Of a stretch of DNA of 64,000 bases, positions 23,611 through 34,232 are shown piece after piece. The stretch's first letter is position 1; every line of letters begins with the position of its first letter. Under the pieces are notes generated by a model. That model had not been told where the DNA came from, made no database searches, and saw only the letters and a list, made by a program, of their open reading frames with translations. The DNA comes from Trichoplusia ni (lineage: Eukaryota > Arthropoda > Insecta > Lepidoptera > Noctuidae), in NCBI RefSeq assembly GCF_003590095.1, contig NC_039498.1, forward strand, positions 4,216,001 to 4,280,000, in the 5' to 3' direction. The translations under genes were made by a program, and so were the position numbers.

Positions 23611-26600
23611 ACACATACCTGAACATTTCGTTGCCCGTAGAGTGTCAGACAGGGTCGGCGTGGAGTAGCCTTTACCGATCCCACCGGACAGCTTGTCAGA
23701 ACCTGTTGCGTCCAAAATTACATCACAATTACCAAACAATAAAGGGGGGAAATGGAAACTACGTGAGGACTTTTGTTCATGAGGAAAGATATCTTTTGGG
23801 TAGTCTGGAACTTTGGAACTAGAACTAGACTGGACTGGACTTTTTGGAAGGAGGACTTGGGCGTGATTAACAAGAATTATCCAAAAGTTTTAGTCGATTA
23901 TCCTACATTGTGATCTGATTATACAAAAACCAATTTGAATCAGTTCGTCTTTAAAGTATGCAGAGTCTTAAAGACAAAAGTAGGTATTTCTTTAAGCTCT
24001 TCATTTTAGATACTCAAAGACGTTCAGTGAAGGGACGACAAAGAACTGTTATCACACTGTCATGTTAGTAACGTAAAGAAAAATATGGTAAATGACGCAG
24101 AGAGTGAAAACTTGCTGATGAATGCTAAGTAATAATACAATTTAACGTGATATTTAGCGAATTATTGGGCAAAGAAACACGAAAAAATACTTTATTATAA
24201 GTTTGCTCAAAGTTTCTCTCCAGATAATTAATTTTGATTACCTACAATGTCACACACTAAAATGGTAAAAACATCGCCATCGCACATTTCGTGTAGCTGC
24301 GATTATAGGAAGGGAACAGATAGATAATAAAAACATAAAATAGACAAAAATCACAGCTCTCCCACGCTTAAAGTCAAACGTATCAAATCACCAAACACAA
24401 TATGTTTTGAACAATTTATTTGTTGAAAATAACCGTGGGGTGAGGTCGCGTGGTCACGGCACATCCATAAATTCTAAAAAAAAATAGGGTGGCATCATTA
24501 TTACTGGTATCTGTCGCGCAATTAAGTTCGCATTGTCTCGGCCAGGGTTCCCATGAAATGGTAAGCAACATAGACGGGGCCGAGAAAATAGCGTGAATGT
24601 GACGCGTGAGGATGTTATGACATAGCTGCCCGTTTTGAAGATCAAGTCATTTAAGTAGAAATAACAGGAAATTGAGTAATTTTAATTAAGTTCACAAAAA
24701 AATGGTAACGCAATAGGCACAAAACAACAGCATTATTTGAGAAAGATATTTTTTTCAAACAGGGTTTGTCAAAATTTCATAACTTAAAAAATGTATTTTT
24801 TTCTTTTGCAAGTACGTTTAAGAAACAACCTTTAATCAACATCTCTTTTGATACCAAAATAAATCTTCACTGTTATGCACTCAGTATTATTACCCGCTCT
24901 ATCTACCCGATCCTATTACCCGCGCTTTTAGGACCCCTAAAGTGTTTATGTGTTGCGCAGGCGCGCGGCTGACGCGCGCCATCTATTGTGACGAGCGGCA
25001 AACTAAAAGTGATGTCACTCTACGTAATGCGTGCTATTATAGCTGATTTATAATATTCGCGCGCGAATGGCCATTGATTGTGCAATAATTGTTTGTTTGG
25101 TCCTCGGCGCCACCCCATGGGATTCTGTTTGGCTTATTGGCTTAGCTCTAAGTGTTTGGAGACAAGAGGGTTTAGTGACGTTTAAAATGATTATCCAATT
25201 TGAAATTACAAACTTTTGGTTTACTCGCTTTGACACGTTCTCATATCAGACCATTATTTTAGACTAATTTTAAAAGTGTTTAGCTTTGTTATTCAACCGT
25301 AAAAAAAATATATAACAATACTATATTCAGGTCTTGTTGTGTTTTAAGATTTTTTATGGATTCGATGCTATTTGTAGTATCTTTAAAATTCACGTTCCAC
25401 CTTTTCAGACAACGATTATTCAATATCACAACCCATTCACACAAAAATCAGTTTGCACTATCGCAACAGTAAATCAGATAGTATAATATAATAAGGTTTA
25501 CTAATTAAAAGGGTTTGCCCTTTTAATTAGTTTGGGGCCGAGGGACTATTAAGCATAATAATCGCCGCGCAGACGGCAGGGCGCCCCACTGATGAGTCAC
25601 TACAACACTTTAGTGTTTACGGTAGATACTGATTAACAATGTGTTAACTCATGTACTTAACGGTGGGAAAGGGAGGTAGCATCATCTAAAGATAAAAAAT
25701 AAGATACTCAGTCAAATGTAAGTCGAATTAGAAACGAGGACTAGAACTAGAAACTCGAAGTTGCATTTTTATCATGTATCATGTGTAGATCTGTCCATGA
25801 TAAATTAGACCTTAACCATTTTTGATTCGCTACTATATAAGAGCATATTACAAAAGAACTACTTTTTTCAATGTAAGAATGAGTTGAACTGATTCAATGT
25901 AAGGATTGCTTTGATATGATTACTTGTATAACTCTACTCATCGTACGCAAAAGTTGCTTACATGAGATCAATGTTCATTCTATTTAGCTGTCGTAACCAA
26001 GTAAATATGATTATTCGTAATACTTTTCTAAAACAAACGGGAGACGGAAAAAAAATAAATAACATTTAAAAATATTGAGGTTATTCTGTCAATAATAAGA
26101 TCGAAAAAATAGAAGGAATCTCAGAAATAAATAAGTATTTAACACAGCGAATTAGTCCGAACCACAAATTTGAATATGATTTCAAAATGTATTCCGAAGG
26201 CTACTTGCTTCCGAAAAAGCTATCAAATGACCAGATATTTACTATAAAATATACTAGCTCAAACAATAAAACTCTTAAACAAAGGAGTTTTTACATTCGT
26301 TTAGCCATATCACCTGGTAGGGCTGGACTCCCGGCTTAGTTCCCCGCGGCACCCACCCGCTCCATTAATGAATATAAATCGAGGAACAACAACCTAGCCC
26401 TTTGGCTATAAACATTAAAAAAATCAATAAACTCGTATCGGGCCAGTTGGAGCATGATTTATTGATATATATTTTATCGCGATACCATCTAAAGTGTGGC
26501 CTCATAATTGATGACATTTGTACCGTACCGATCCTGGCATACGATAGCCATGTAAAATACTAGCAACTGTATTCGGGGCGGTCCGCAATCATTTTCGTGT

Positions 26601-26880
26601 TAACAACTCTTTAGCGATCGGGGGGTTACTTTTAATACATTCCTCTTAATGACTAAGATTAAGCGGTGTCGGAGCGTGGATTTTTGCACTTATTTGAATA
26701 TTATGTAAATTTTCCGGCCATCGCTTAGTATTCTTGGCTCGGCGCGTGTGTTTATCAAAGCTGTCTCGTAATAGATGTCGGTGCAAGCCGTTTAACACGG
26801 CAACTGTGCCTTCATTGTGAAATTTCATCAAAAACGTATTTGTTTCGTTAATATTTTGTTTATTTGTGAATGTAACTTAC
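23611..26880. other. non-coding stretch
   Basis: Holds the 14-bp CG-rich palindrome at 25,055-25,068, the hairpin at 25,500-25,531, and a better-conserved-looking GC-richer segment at 26,300-26,640 including TATCGCGATA near 26,473-26,484. The latter could be regulatory. No exon was recognised. Confidence 0.45.
25500..25531. repeat. perfect 14-bp hairpin
   Basis: ACTAATTAAAAGGG, loop TTTG, CCCTTTTAATTAGT. No mismatches. Confidence 0.9.
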
Positions 26881-26931
26881 CGTTTTAATTTGGATCGTTA
26901 TGTTGCTTTTGGTTTTGGCTGGCAGCCACGG
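26881..26931 (-). other. candidate 51-nt internal exon
   Basis: On the minus strand ACATTAACAG|CCGTGG gives an acceptor and AAACG|GTAAGTTAC a strong donor. One frame is fully open (PWLPAKTKSNITIQIKT). It lies downstream of the 28.9-kb exon on the same strand. Joined to that exon in phase, however, the frame reaches a stop just before the donor. It may therefore belong elsewhere or be spurious. Confidence 0.2.
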
Positions 26932-28343
26932 CTGTTAATGTTTTGATGTATATCAGGTAGTGTGTTTGTTATGCAATTTGATTTTAACGAGTTGTTTTGT
27001 TACGAGGTCATTATGCTGTATTATCGTATCGTGTTTTTATTATGAAACATACGTTCCGGTTTAACAAACTACGAGTCATAAATACTTTAATTCACACTTA
27101 CTGGAACTGACTTTACGCAAAACCAAGAATAACGAAAATAAACCTTTGCCGATAGAATCACTGTTTCTTTGAATAAAAAAATCGAACAACATCATTGTAC
27201 CAATTGTTTTAGTTATCTGAACTCTTCGTCTCTGAACTCTGGACCGACGATGCCAAACAACAAAAACGCCTAAATAAATTAAAAATTCATTTTCAAAATA
27301 CCGCCGAACGAGAATTTCCATCTAGTTAACGAAAGCGGAAAGGCCCGATCTCCTCTGCGCTGCAATGCCAAGACAATGGTCGCCCGCTTCGAATTTACAT
27401 TTTTTTATGAATTGCGGTGCTCTTTTTTAATGGCAAAAAGTTTATTGTCTTTTTCGAGAGCAGTTCCTTTGTGAGTCTGCTTTTGTAGCGACCTCTGGGA
27501 CAAAGGAGTGCGCTAACAATTGGAATATGCTCGTACCAAGTAACGTTGAATGTTGGAAGTATTTTTGCTTGAGATCTTATGCGCTTGTGTTTTTGTTTGC
27601 GACGTATACTAGTGTTGATACCTACACGTGTCATGTCAGGTTGACTCGGTATAGGTGCGTGATATTTGTTCGTTTCATTGGCACGAGGGCAGGGGTCAAT
27701 TTGTATTAAATTGTTTGATGACAGCCCCATGTTGTGTGTGGTTTATTTTGACTACCTGCATAGACTCCTGTTATACTAATAATGTACTATAGCGATATAT
27801 AAGTATTTATGGTACAGAAATGGCTATTTAAAATGATTGATGAATAATGAAAAGAACATGTCTGGACTACTCTTATTTGTTCATTCATTTGGTATATAGA
27901 TACCGACTTATCATCTGTAAATCATCGTCATCACTTTGCCCATGTGAAATGAACATTCACGACGAATAATTAACAATGATTATTATTATTATCAGTTAAA
28001 TAAAGTTTTGTAGATTTTCAGCATGACGGTGATACATCATTATAAGTTATAATTGATAGAGAAGAATCTCATAACACCAACTCAAAAAACAGAACCAGTA
28101 AAAAAACCAAAACCATTTTTATTTCAAAAGTCAAACTTAGTTAGCCAAAACCTTTTTGGGTACTGAAAAACATTCGCATAACAAATAGTTATGCACGAAA
28201 TGCAACTGAATTATCAGCGTCCCTCGTTAGCTGGGAAAAACGTCGCCTAACTTTCGCAATAATGAACGGTGGTATAATAAAAATTTATTTTCGCCACTAT
28301 TTATGTGAGCGCGATGATCTCTGGGCGTGGAGGGGGCGTTCGC
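26932..28343. other. non-coding stretch
   Basis: No recognisable gene or repeat. Overlapping ORFs on opposite strands at 27,395-27,730 lack support. GC content rises near 28,200-28,400, where the X-box lies. Confidence 0.45.
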
Positions 28344-28357
28344 GTCTCTATAGCAAC
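28344..28357 (+). promoter_or_regulatory. X-box-like RFX site
   Basis: GTCTCTATAGCAAC matches all positions of the RFX X-box consensus GTHNYYATRRNAAC. It lies next to a GGGCGTGGAGGGGGCG Sp/KLF-like stretch (28,323-28,338). RFX factors control ciliary genes. About one chance match is not unexpected in a window of this size. Confidence 0.35.
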
Positions 28358-28863
28358 CGTAGGGATGAATCCGAACGCCCCTCTCCCTTGATTGTTATCT
28401 GAAGATGCCTCCCCACCAAGCCTCTTCTACCTACATCACAGTAATCTAAAAGGGTTTACTTTACACTGGAAATGTGACCATGTTTTGTTATGTTAGAGGC
28501 GAATTTAGGCTGGAGCGGAGGGCAATCGATATTCAACCGTGTCTCCCGCTCGCGTTATCGCCGTGAGGTTAAGGCATTATATGACAATAGACCTTAAATT
28601 CAGATATGAATGTAAAATGTTCGGTGTAAAAGTTTACGTTCTGTTGAAGAATTTTATCACGGTGATATACTGCAGTCTATTTTTGTTGAATACAAGGCAC
28701 GTTACCGAATGCGGTGGGGTGAAGGGCGATATGTTACACTACAGCCGAGTGACTTGCAGTTTGAAATAGTGCTCTGACACTCAACCTGATACCTATCGCT
28801 TGGATATACAGTGTAACAGCATTATCTATCTATGCTAAAAACTTCAGAAAATATTGTACTCAC

Positions 28864-29237
28864 CGATAGTCTTGCTCTTATCCATCGACGTGAGCATGGA
28901 GTCATCAGTCCTGGCTGTCCGTCCAAAACCCAAGGTGGATCCGGTAGCATCTTGTCCGAGCTGTCCTCCATAGAAGTCTCCGAAGGCAGTCGCCGTGCCC
29001 AGCAGTCCTGACCTGTCTTGTAGCGCAGCCTTGGCCTTTTCCACACTTTGCTTCAACTGCTCGAAAGTGGACTGGTGAAGGCGGTAAGGAGGCCACTCGG
29101 TAGCTGGCCAGGGCTCTTCCTTCAAGGCACTCCTCTTCAGTTCTAAGGCTCCTGCGTAGGAGCAGCTGCTTTCGTACATTGCAGCTTTGAGTCCGGCTCT
29201 GAGTGCTGATGCGCACTTTAAACTTCGTAGATCGACC
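28864..29237 (-). CDS. internal coding exon of an unrecognised gene
   Basis: This exon is well supported by structure. The acceptor is TTTGTCAACAG|GGTCGATC and the donor ACTATCG|GTGAGT. One frame of 124 codons, starting VDLRSLKCASALRAGLK, is open right across. Composition is protein-like: helical and charged in the first two thirds (STFEQLKQSVEKAKAALQD), then Gly/Ser/Thr-rich (FGDFYGGQLGQDATGS), ending DDSMLTSMDKSKTI. Each boundary leaves a single nucleotide of a split codon. There is no signal peptide or membrane segment. I do not recognise the family; a cytoskeletal or scaffold protein is possible, but that is a guess. Upstream exons may include the GC-rich 5' exon at 38.0-38.5 kb. Downstream exons below 28.8 kb were not found with confidence. 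Confidence 0.75.
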
Positions 29238-29521
29238 CTGTTGACAAAGAGACAAGTATTAGAAAATTGTTTTTGATTATACAGAGAGTCGAATTGCTTT
29301 ATTGCTAAAAAGTATCTCTTAGAAATTTTGTTTCAAAACTTATAAAAATTACTTCTTAAATGTCTAAGATTTGAAAATTAAATTTTATTAATTTAAGGCA
29401 TCTACGAGGATAAGGATCATGTTTCCAAAATATACAAAAATTTATGCAGTCGCAATCATCAGTCAATCAAGTCCTGGCAAGCAAGCGCAGTGGGCTGTTA
29501 TTAGTCATCAGGAAGAACTAG

Positions 29522-29585
29522 CATTCAGTCATTATTTAATCAGTGCAAATGTTTATACGGACATAGATTAAATAATTACTGAATG
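29522..29585. repeat. 20-bp inverted repeat hairpin
   Basis: The left arm (29,522-29,541) and right arm (29,566-29,585) are complementary with one mismatch around a 24-nt loop. The arm begins CATTCAGTCATTATTTAAT. Confidence 0.85.
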
Positions 29586-31326
29586 ATTGATGAGTGCACA
29601 TTGTCATGGACTTGTCTGAAACAAGGTCACAGATTGAACTCTAAACACAGACCTAGTATATTTACGCTAGTTTGTTTTTTATTTATGATCTCAACGTGAT
29701 CTTTGCTTGACAACAGTAAGTACTTCATTGATAATGTCTCATGACATCGCGATTTTTTACATATCCTGAATATTCATCGATTCGTAAACTGACAGATCTA
29801 CGGAGTTTCATGTTGAATTAAAATAAAATGACCTGATTTATTTTGCTCATTTTATAAGTTAGGTACAGAACATTTTTTTTTAGTCGACTAATACTCTTAG
29901 TAGTGTATTTATTATTTTCAGTAACGATTCAAACCTACTAATGTCGACTTGCCACTTATTTTCTTAAATTCAAGATATTGCCACAATGTTTAAGAAGAAC
30001 CTTGTACTACAACTAAAAAGTATAAATAACTTTGAAACCATGAGTACCTACTGCTGCAAGATTACTTAGTAACAAATACTACGCTACCCGGACTGCTGAA
30101 GCATCGCAAGAGAAAGTTTTATGACTAATGCCTGTACTTATATCCTGAGCTCTTACTCAACTGTTACCGTTAAGAGAGAGACGCCGCTACAAGTTTATTG
30201 CGCCGTCTCTTTCCCACAGTCCTTAAGTACTTTCAGTAGTTACGTAGAGTCACTTGCTACAGTTACATTTACCTGTATTTGCAAACCAAGCAACCATGCA
30301 TAATATCAACGTATAAGTGAGCAAGCGCAGTAATGAGATACTTATTACTTAACTAGGTGGGCGGATAATAACAAGACATTAATTTATTGCAATTGGAGTT
30401 TAGTTTGATCAGTCAACTGTTTATTAACTGTATATTTTCCATATTATTTAGTAATTATGGAAGATGTTTGCGTGCTCTGCAATTCAGGTAAGAATGAATT
30501 ATGTAGATATGGTCTAATGTGTTTGACTTAAACACGTCATTTATTTTATTAGAAATGTTTGATCTTTTACGCAGCTGTTTGAGAAGGTTTGACACATGCG
30601 TGTTGCTGGATTGATGAAAAATTATTTTTTGTTCTCTGTCATTCTGCATATTTTCGTTGGATCTAAGAAGGTGGAAGACCTTTAACGCAATACTCAGTTC
30701 ATCCAAAATAATTATAGTTAGAATCTGAATACTTCGTCTTTCTAAGTGGTAATTAAGTAATCTGATAGAGATTGGAAATGAAACGTAATTTAGATGCATT
30801 ATCGACGCCAACCTTTGGAGAGTTTTCACTGGGCTAAAAGGACCAAGTAGCCAGCACTTGGCAGCAATTAGCAGTGGACTATAAAGGCAAACGATGCTTC
30901 ACAAAAAAAAATATGATTTTCAAAATTAAGAGAACTGGTGTAAGTGTAGTGTTTGGACCAAGTAGTAAGTGGCTTTAGGTATACTCTAAAGATTCTTCAT
31001 TTGGGTCAGTGCTTTAGTTTGTGTTTTTACTATCTCATTGACACTATACGATCAACTTGCGTTGATAGTTCGAGTTTCATTTTTCACAAAGTTCAAAATT
31101 ACAAATAGTGGATTGTATTGTATATGTGTATTGTGATATTGTAGGTGTAATTTTTATTGCTCAATGAAATAATGTGTAATATTTTTGATCTATTAGCAGT
31201 AATTGTGTAGTCTGAACTTTACAATATCTTCTCTCTATTCGTTTGTTTCTCACCTCATGTCGGATATTCTCTTCCTCTTTGTTCGCTTTTTATCTTTTCC
31301 TTCCTTCTCCGTCGTGATGGTTGTGA

Positions 31327-31352
31327 GTGGTATCACATGACAGTGATACCAC
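31327..31352. repeat. perfect 10-bp hairpin
   Basis: GTGGTATCAC, loop ATGACA, GTGATACCAC, in a C/T-rich stretch. Confidence 0.9.
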
Positions 31353-31612
31353 GCGTGTTGGGAAACAGTCCTTAGACTAACACTGTCCTTAGTTAGTAAC
31401 CTCACTGTCCCACAAAACGAATGTTCTCAGTATAAGGCATTTTTATTTGTATATTATCTTTAACACTTAACAAATAATAATAAATTGTAAAATAAATTAA
31501 TAAATAAAGTTCAAATATTATCGCACATTTTTTAAATGATTTCAAATTTAAATTCGATCGTGTAGTGATGTCTAATATTTTCCATCAAATTATTAATTAA
31601 ATTTTTAAACAC

Positions 31613-31643
31613 ATCGATATCTCGATTCCGGTTTTTATCGATA
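31613..31643 (+). promoter_or_regulatory. paired DRE-type promoter elements
   Basis: ATCGATA at 31,613-31,619 and the full DRE palindrome TATCGATA at 31,636-31,643 lie about 20 bp apart, just upstream of a GC-richer transcribed-looking segment (31,660-31,740). In insects DREs mark housekeeping core promoters bound by DREF. The plus direction is favoured because a donor-like site and small ORF follow, but the element itself is symmetrical. Confidence 0.45.
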
Positions 31644-31785
31644 CCGCAATGATAGTGTGAGGACGGCCGATCGCGAACTGTTCGTCGCCAGCGCACTCCA
31701 CTGCTACCAATTGAACGCATCCGGCTTGAAGGAAATATGTCCTACAATCAATTTAAATGTACCACTCGATTTGACCACGGACATC

Positions 31786-31854
31786 ATGAAATTACGGTGT
31801 AAACCGCGTTTTACTTTTCTAATATGTTTAATTGTTTTTGTGGTATTTCTATAG
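31786..31854 (+). CDS. candidate small ORF with one membrane segment
   Basis: ATG at 31,786 opens a 22-residue peptide: MKLRCKPR, then the hydrophobic stretch FTFLICLIVFVVFL, then TAG. It looks like a signal anchor with positive residues on the N-terminal side. TAG is followed at once by GTAACG, so ATAG|GTAACG could be a splice donor, in which case the stop is the last codon of the exon. Alternatively, use of a slightly earlier donor would make this the first exon of a type II membrane protein such as a Golgi glycosyltransferase. A DRE-type promoter lies 143 bp upstream. There is no homology evidence. Confidence 0.3.
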   Translation: MKLRCKPRFTFLICLIVFVVFL

Positions 31855-32591
31855 GTAACGGTATTTGTGTTAAAATCTAAATAATCTTGCGTCACACGTT
31901 ACGCGGGGACTTTGTATAACTGTGGATATTGAGTTTGCATTTTAAACATTATATGGATTAAAATAGTGAGAATTCGTTCAAGGACACCTATCTTGCTGTT
32001 TCTTGGCTTTTTAGTTTCTTACAAAGTGACAGTATACAGATATTGTTTTAGCAGCAGAATAGTTCTAACCTACCTTTCTGCGTAACCCCTTATCCAGTCA
32101 AATGAACATACAAAAGTGACGCGCGCATGTGGGCGAGAGCACCGGCGCGCGCGCCACTTAGTCGCAGGAAGTCTATATATTACCTTATTATATCCCGTAA
32201 AAGTGTCATCCGCTTAGTCGGACAAAAACAGGTGACGGCCTTCACAAGAGACAATTGATCCAAATTCAAAATTGAACGTTGGAAAGAAGAAATTATTTCT
32301 GGCATATTACTGGCCAGAATTACCGGTTTTTGTATGAAAGTGTTGTTACATCACTATAGTAGTTTCCGATAACTATGGAACGCGGATTCAAGTAATTTTT
32401 GTGTTGTCACAATTTGTCATGTTCAATGTTTGAAAAGGAAATCAGAGCAGCTCTTGAGACTCGTTGTTACCGGCTGGACTCTTAAGAGTTCATTCGCTGC
32501 GTTTGATTAAGATTGATACTAAGTGTCTTAGATCCGCTACTGCCTGTTGATTATCTTACAATCATTTAACCGCCTAAGACTCGTCTGCAGG

Positions 32592-32768
32592 GATAGGGCA
32601 GTGGTTGAGGTCGTCAAGCCAAACCCATTGAGCGCGACCTGTCGCGGGTTCGATCCCCGCGTACTACTAAGCATTTATGTGGCCCACGAATGCTTGATCT
32701 GATTAGTATTGGAATGTTTGTGAAACCTCAAGCGACACAAAGATTAAATTTCTTAGTGCGGGAGTAGA
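32592..32768 (+). repeat. tRNA-derived SINE, family 1
   Basis: A-box-like CAGTGGTTGAGG and an intact B box GGGTTCGATCCCC are followed by the family body (CCCACGAATGCTTGATCTGA) and the GATTAAATTTCTTAGTGCGG tail. This is one of the better-preserved heads of the family in this window. Confidence 0.8.
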
Positions 32769-34218
32769 TTTTTTAAATATTTTATGAACCGAAAATTTAG
32801 AAAAGCTTTAGGAAACATAGCTGAAATAAAGACGACCGGCTGTTAAATTTTCGGCAATCCAACAGTCTCAAATTAACTACGTACACATACCTTTTATTTA
32901 AGAGGAAAAAAGGAAAATATAGAAATGAGATGAAGACGAAAAAATAATCTGATTATCCACAAACTAAACGAAAAACATGAACAAAACCTGACGCATCTGT
33001 ATTCTTCCGTAAAATCTACTGCCCGTGACTAAAAATCGGCTAGTAGCCGTTTGGATCTACCTCTATCCTATCATACCTAACATATCGGTACCGTACAAAT
33101 GAAGAACACATATAATACTAATCATTATCAAATACATTTGTATTTAAACTGAATCGCTTTTTACTCACAAGTGAGATGGACAAAATGATAAGGCGACACT
33201 TGCCAATCAGGTCATCAAACAATGGTTAGATCGTATCAGGTCATGCATTGTGAGAAGGTCAGGTCAGGTCTTAATTCAGGCAAATGTCAGTTGACCTATA
33301 TAGCACTGAAGTTACTCTCTTTATAAAATAGATATTGAGAGCTGTTGCTTGATGTCAAGTTTTCTTTTAATAAAAGTCTTTGCTGAGCTTGACAACGGTG
33401 AAAATGCTGTAAATCTTTTTTGCTACAAATATTCTGAAATTATTATTAGCGTCCCGGATACTCAAGGTCGTAAAATAAAATTATGTGCCATGAATTTGAG
33501 TTTTTAGCTTCAAGAAGTCTAGTATGCTAAAAGGCATATAGTAAGTAATCTGCTACTTAAAATTGAACGAAACCACTCTAGCCAGTAAATTCATACTAAG
33601 CCATCACAAACAGACTTCAAGTCCTCCGGCAAGTCATATGCGGATCATAACTGATCATAAAAACAAAACAAACTAATGAAATGACGTACTATATGAATAA
33701 ACTTTTCTACGTGACGTTCTAACTTGTCTTTTTGTGTCCACTTTCCACTAAACAGCGTGACTCTTGGTTTAGATTTTGTTAAGTTTAGAAACTACCATAA
33801 TCAAGATTGGGAAATTTGTAGTCTGGTTAGTTCATCAGACAGATTTCCAAAAAATATTGAATACGTATTTTTTCTTTTTTATCAAAAGCACTTAAGATGA
33901 TGAAATGTATAATAGTGGCGGCTAGTATCATCACTTGCTAGTAAAAAGCTTACTGGTAAGTGACGTCGAGATTTAAAGTCACTGTATCTCATTCATATTT
34001 TTTTAGGAAAAAAACAAAAAAAATCGCTTCCAATATTCTTCCGAAATCTGTCTGGCAAAACTTCTTTTTATCGAATACCCTATTCCCCACTGTTCCTAAG
34101 CAAGAAATGAACCTACACAAGAACCGTTCCTCCCTTAGCTGAGGCCGACGATCGGCTACTTATCACGTAACTAATCGACCGAGAAATCGGCCCAAACTTC
34201 GTTCAATACTCGGGCTAC

Positions 34219-34232
34219 ATATATATATATAT
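34219..34232. repeat. (AT)7 microsatellite
   Basis: Seven uninterrupted AT units. Confidence 0.9.

Larger units (their letters stand above)
29238..31612. other. non-coding stretch, probably intron
   Basis: AT-rich. Contains the inverted repeats at 29,522-29,585 and 31,327-31,352. A 124-codon minus ORF at 30,455-30,829 shows no recognisable domains and is not called a gene. Confidence 0.45.

Noticed and set aside
27395..27730. 111-codon minus ORF
   Set aside because: Basic, lysine-rich, no domain, no splice sites of note, overlapped by an opposite-strand ORF.
30455..30829. 124-codon minus ORF
   Set aside because: Composition as expected from AT-rich DNA (Ile, Asn, Ser, Leu), no recognisable motif or promoter context; may be revisited if expressed.
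31190..31500. LTR of a retrovirus-like element
   Set aside because: The pyrimidine-rich stretch and hairpin suggested an LTR, but no TG..CA ends, primer-binding site or second copy was found.
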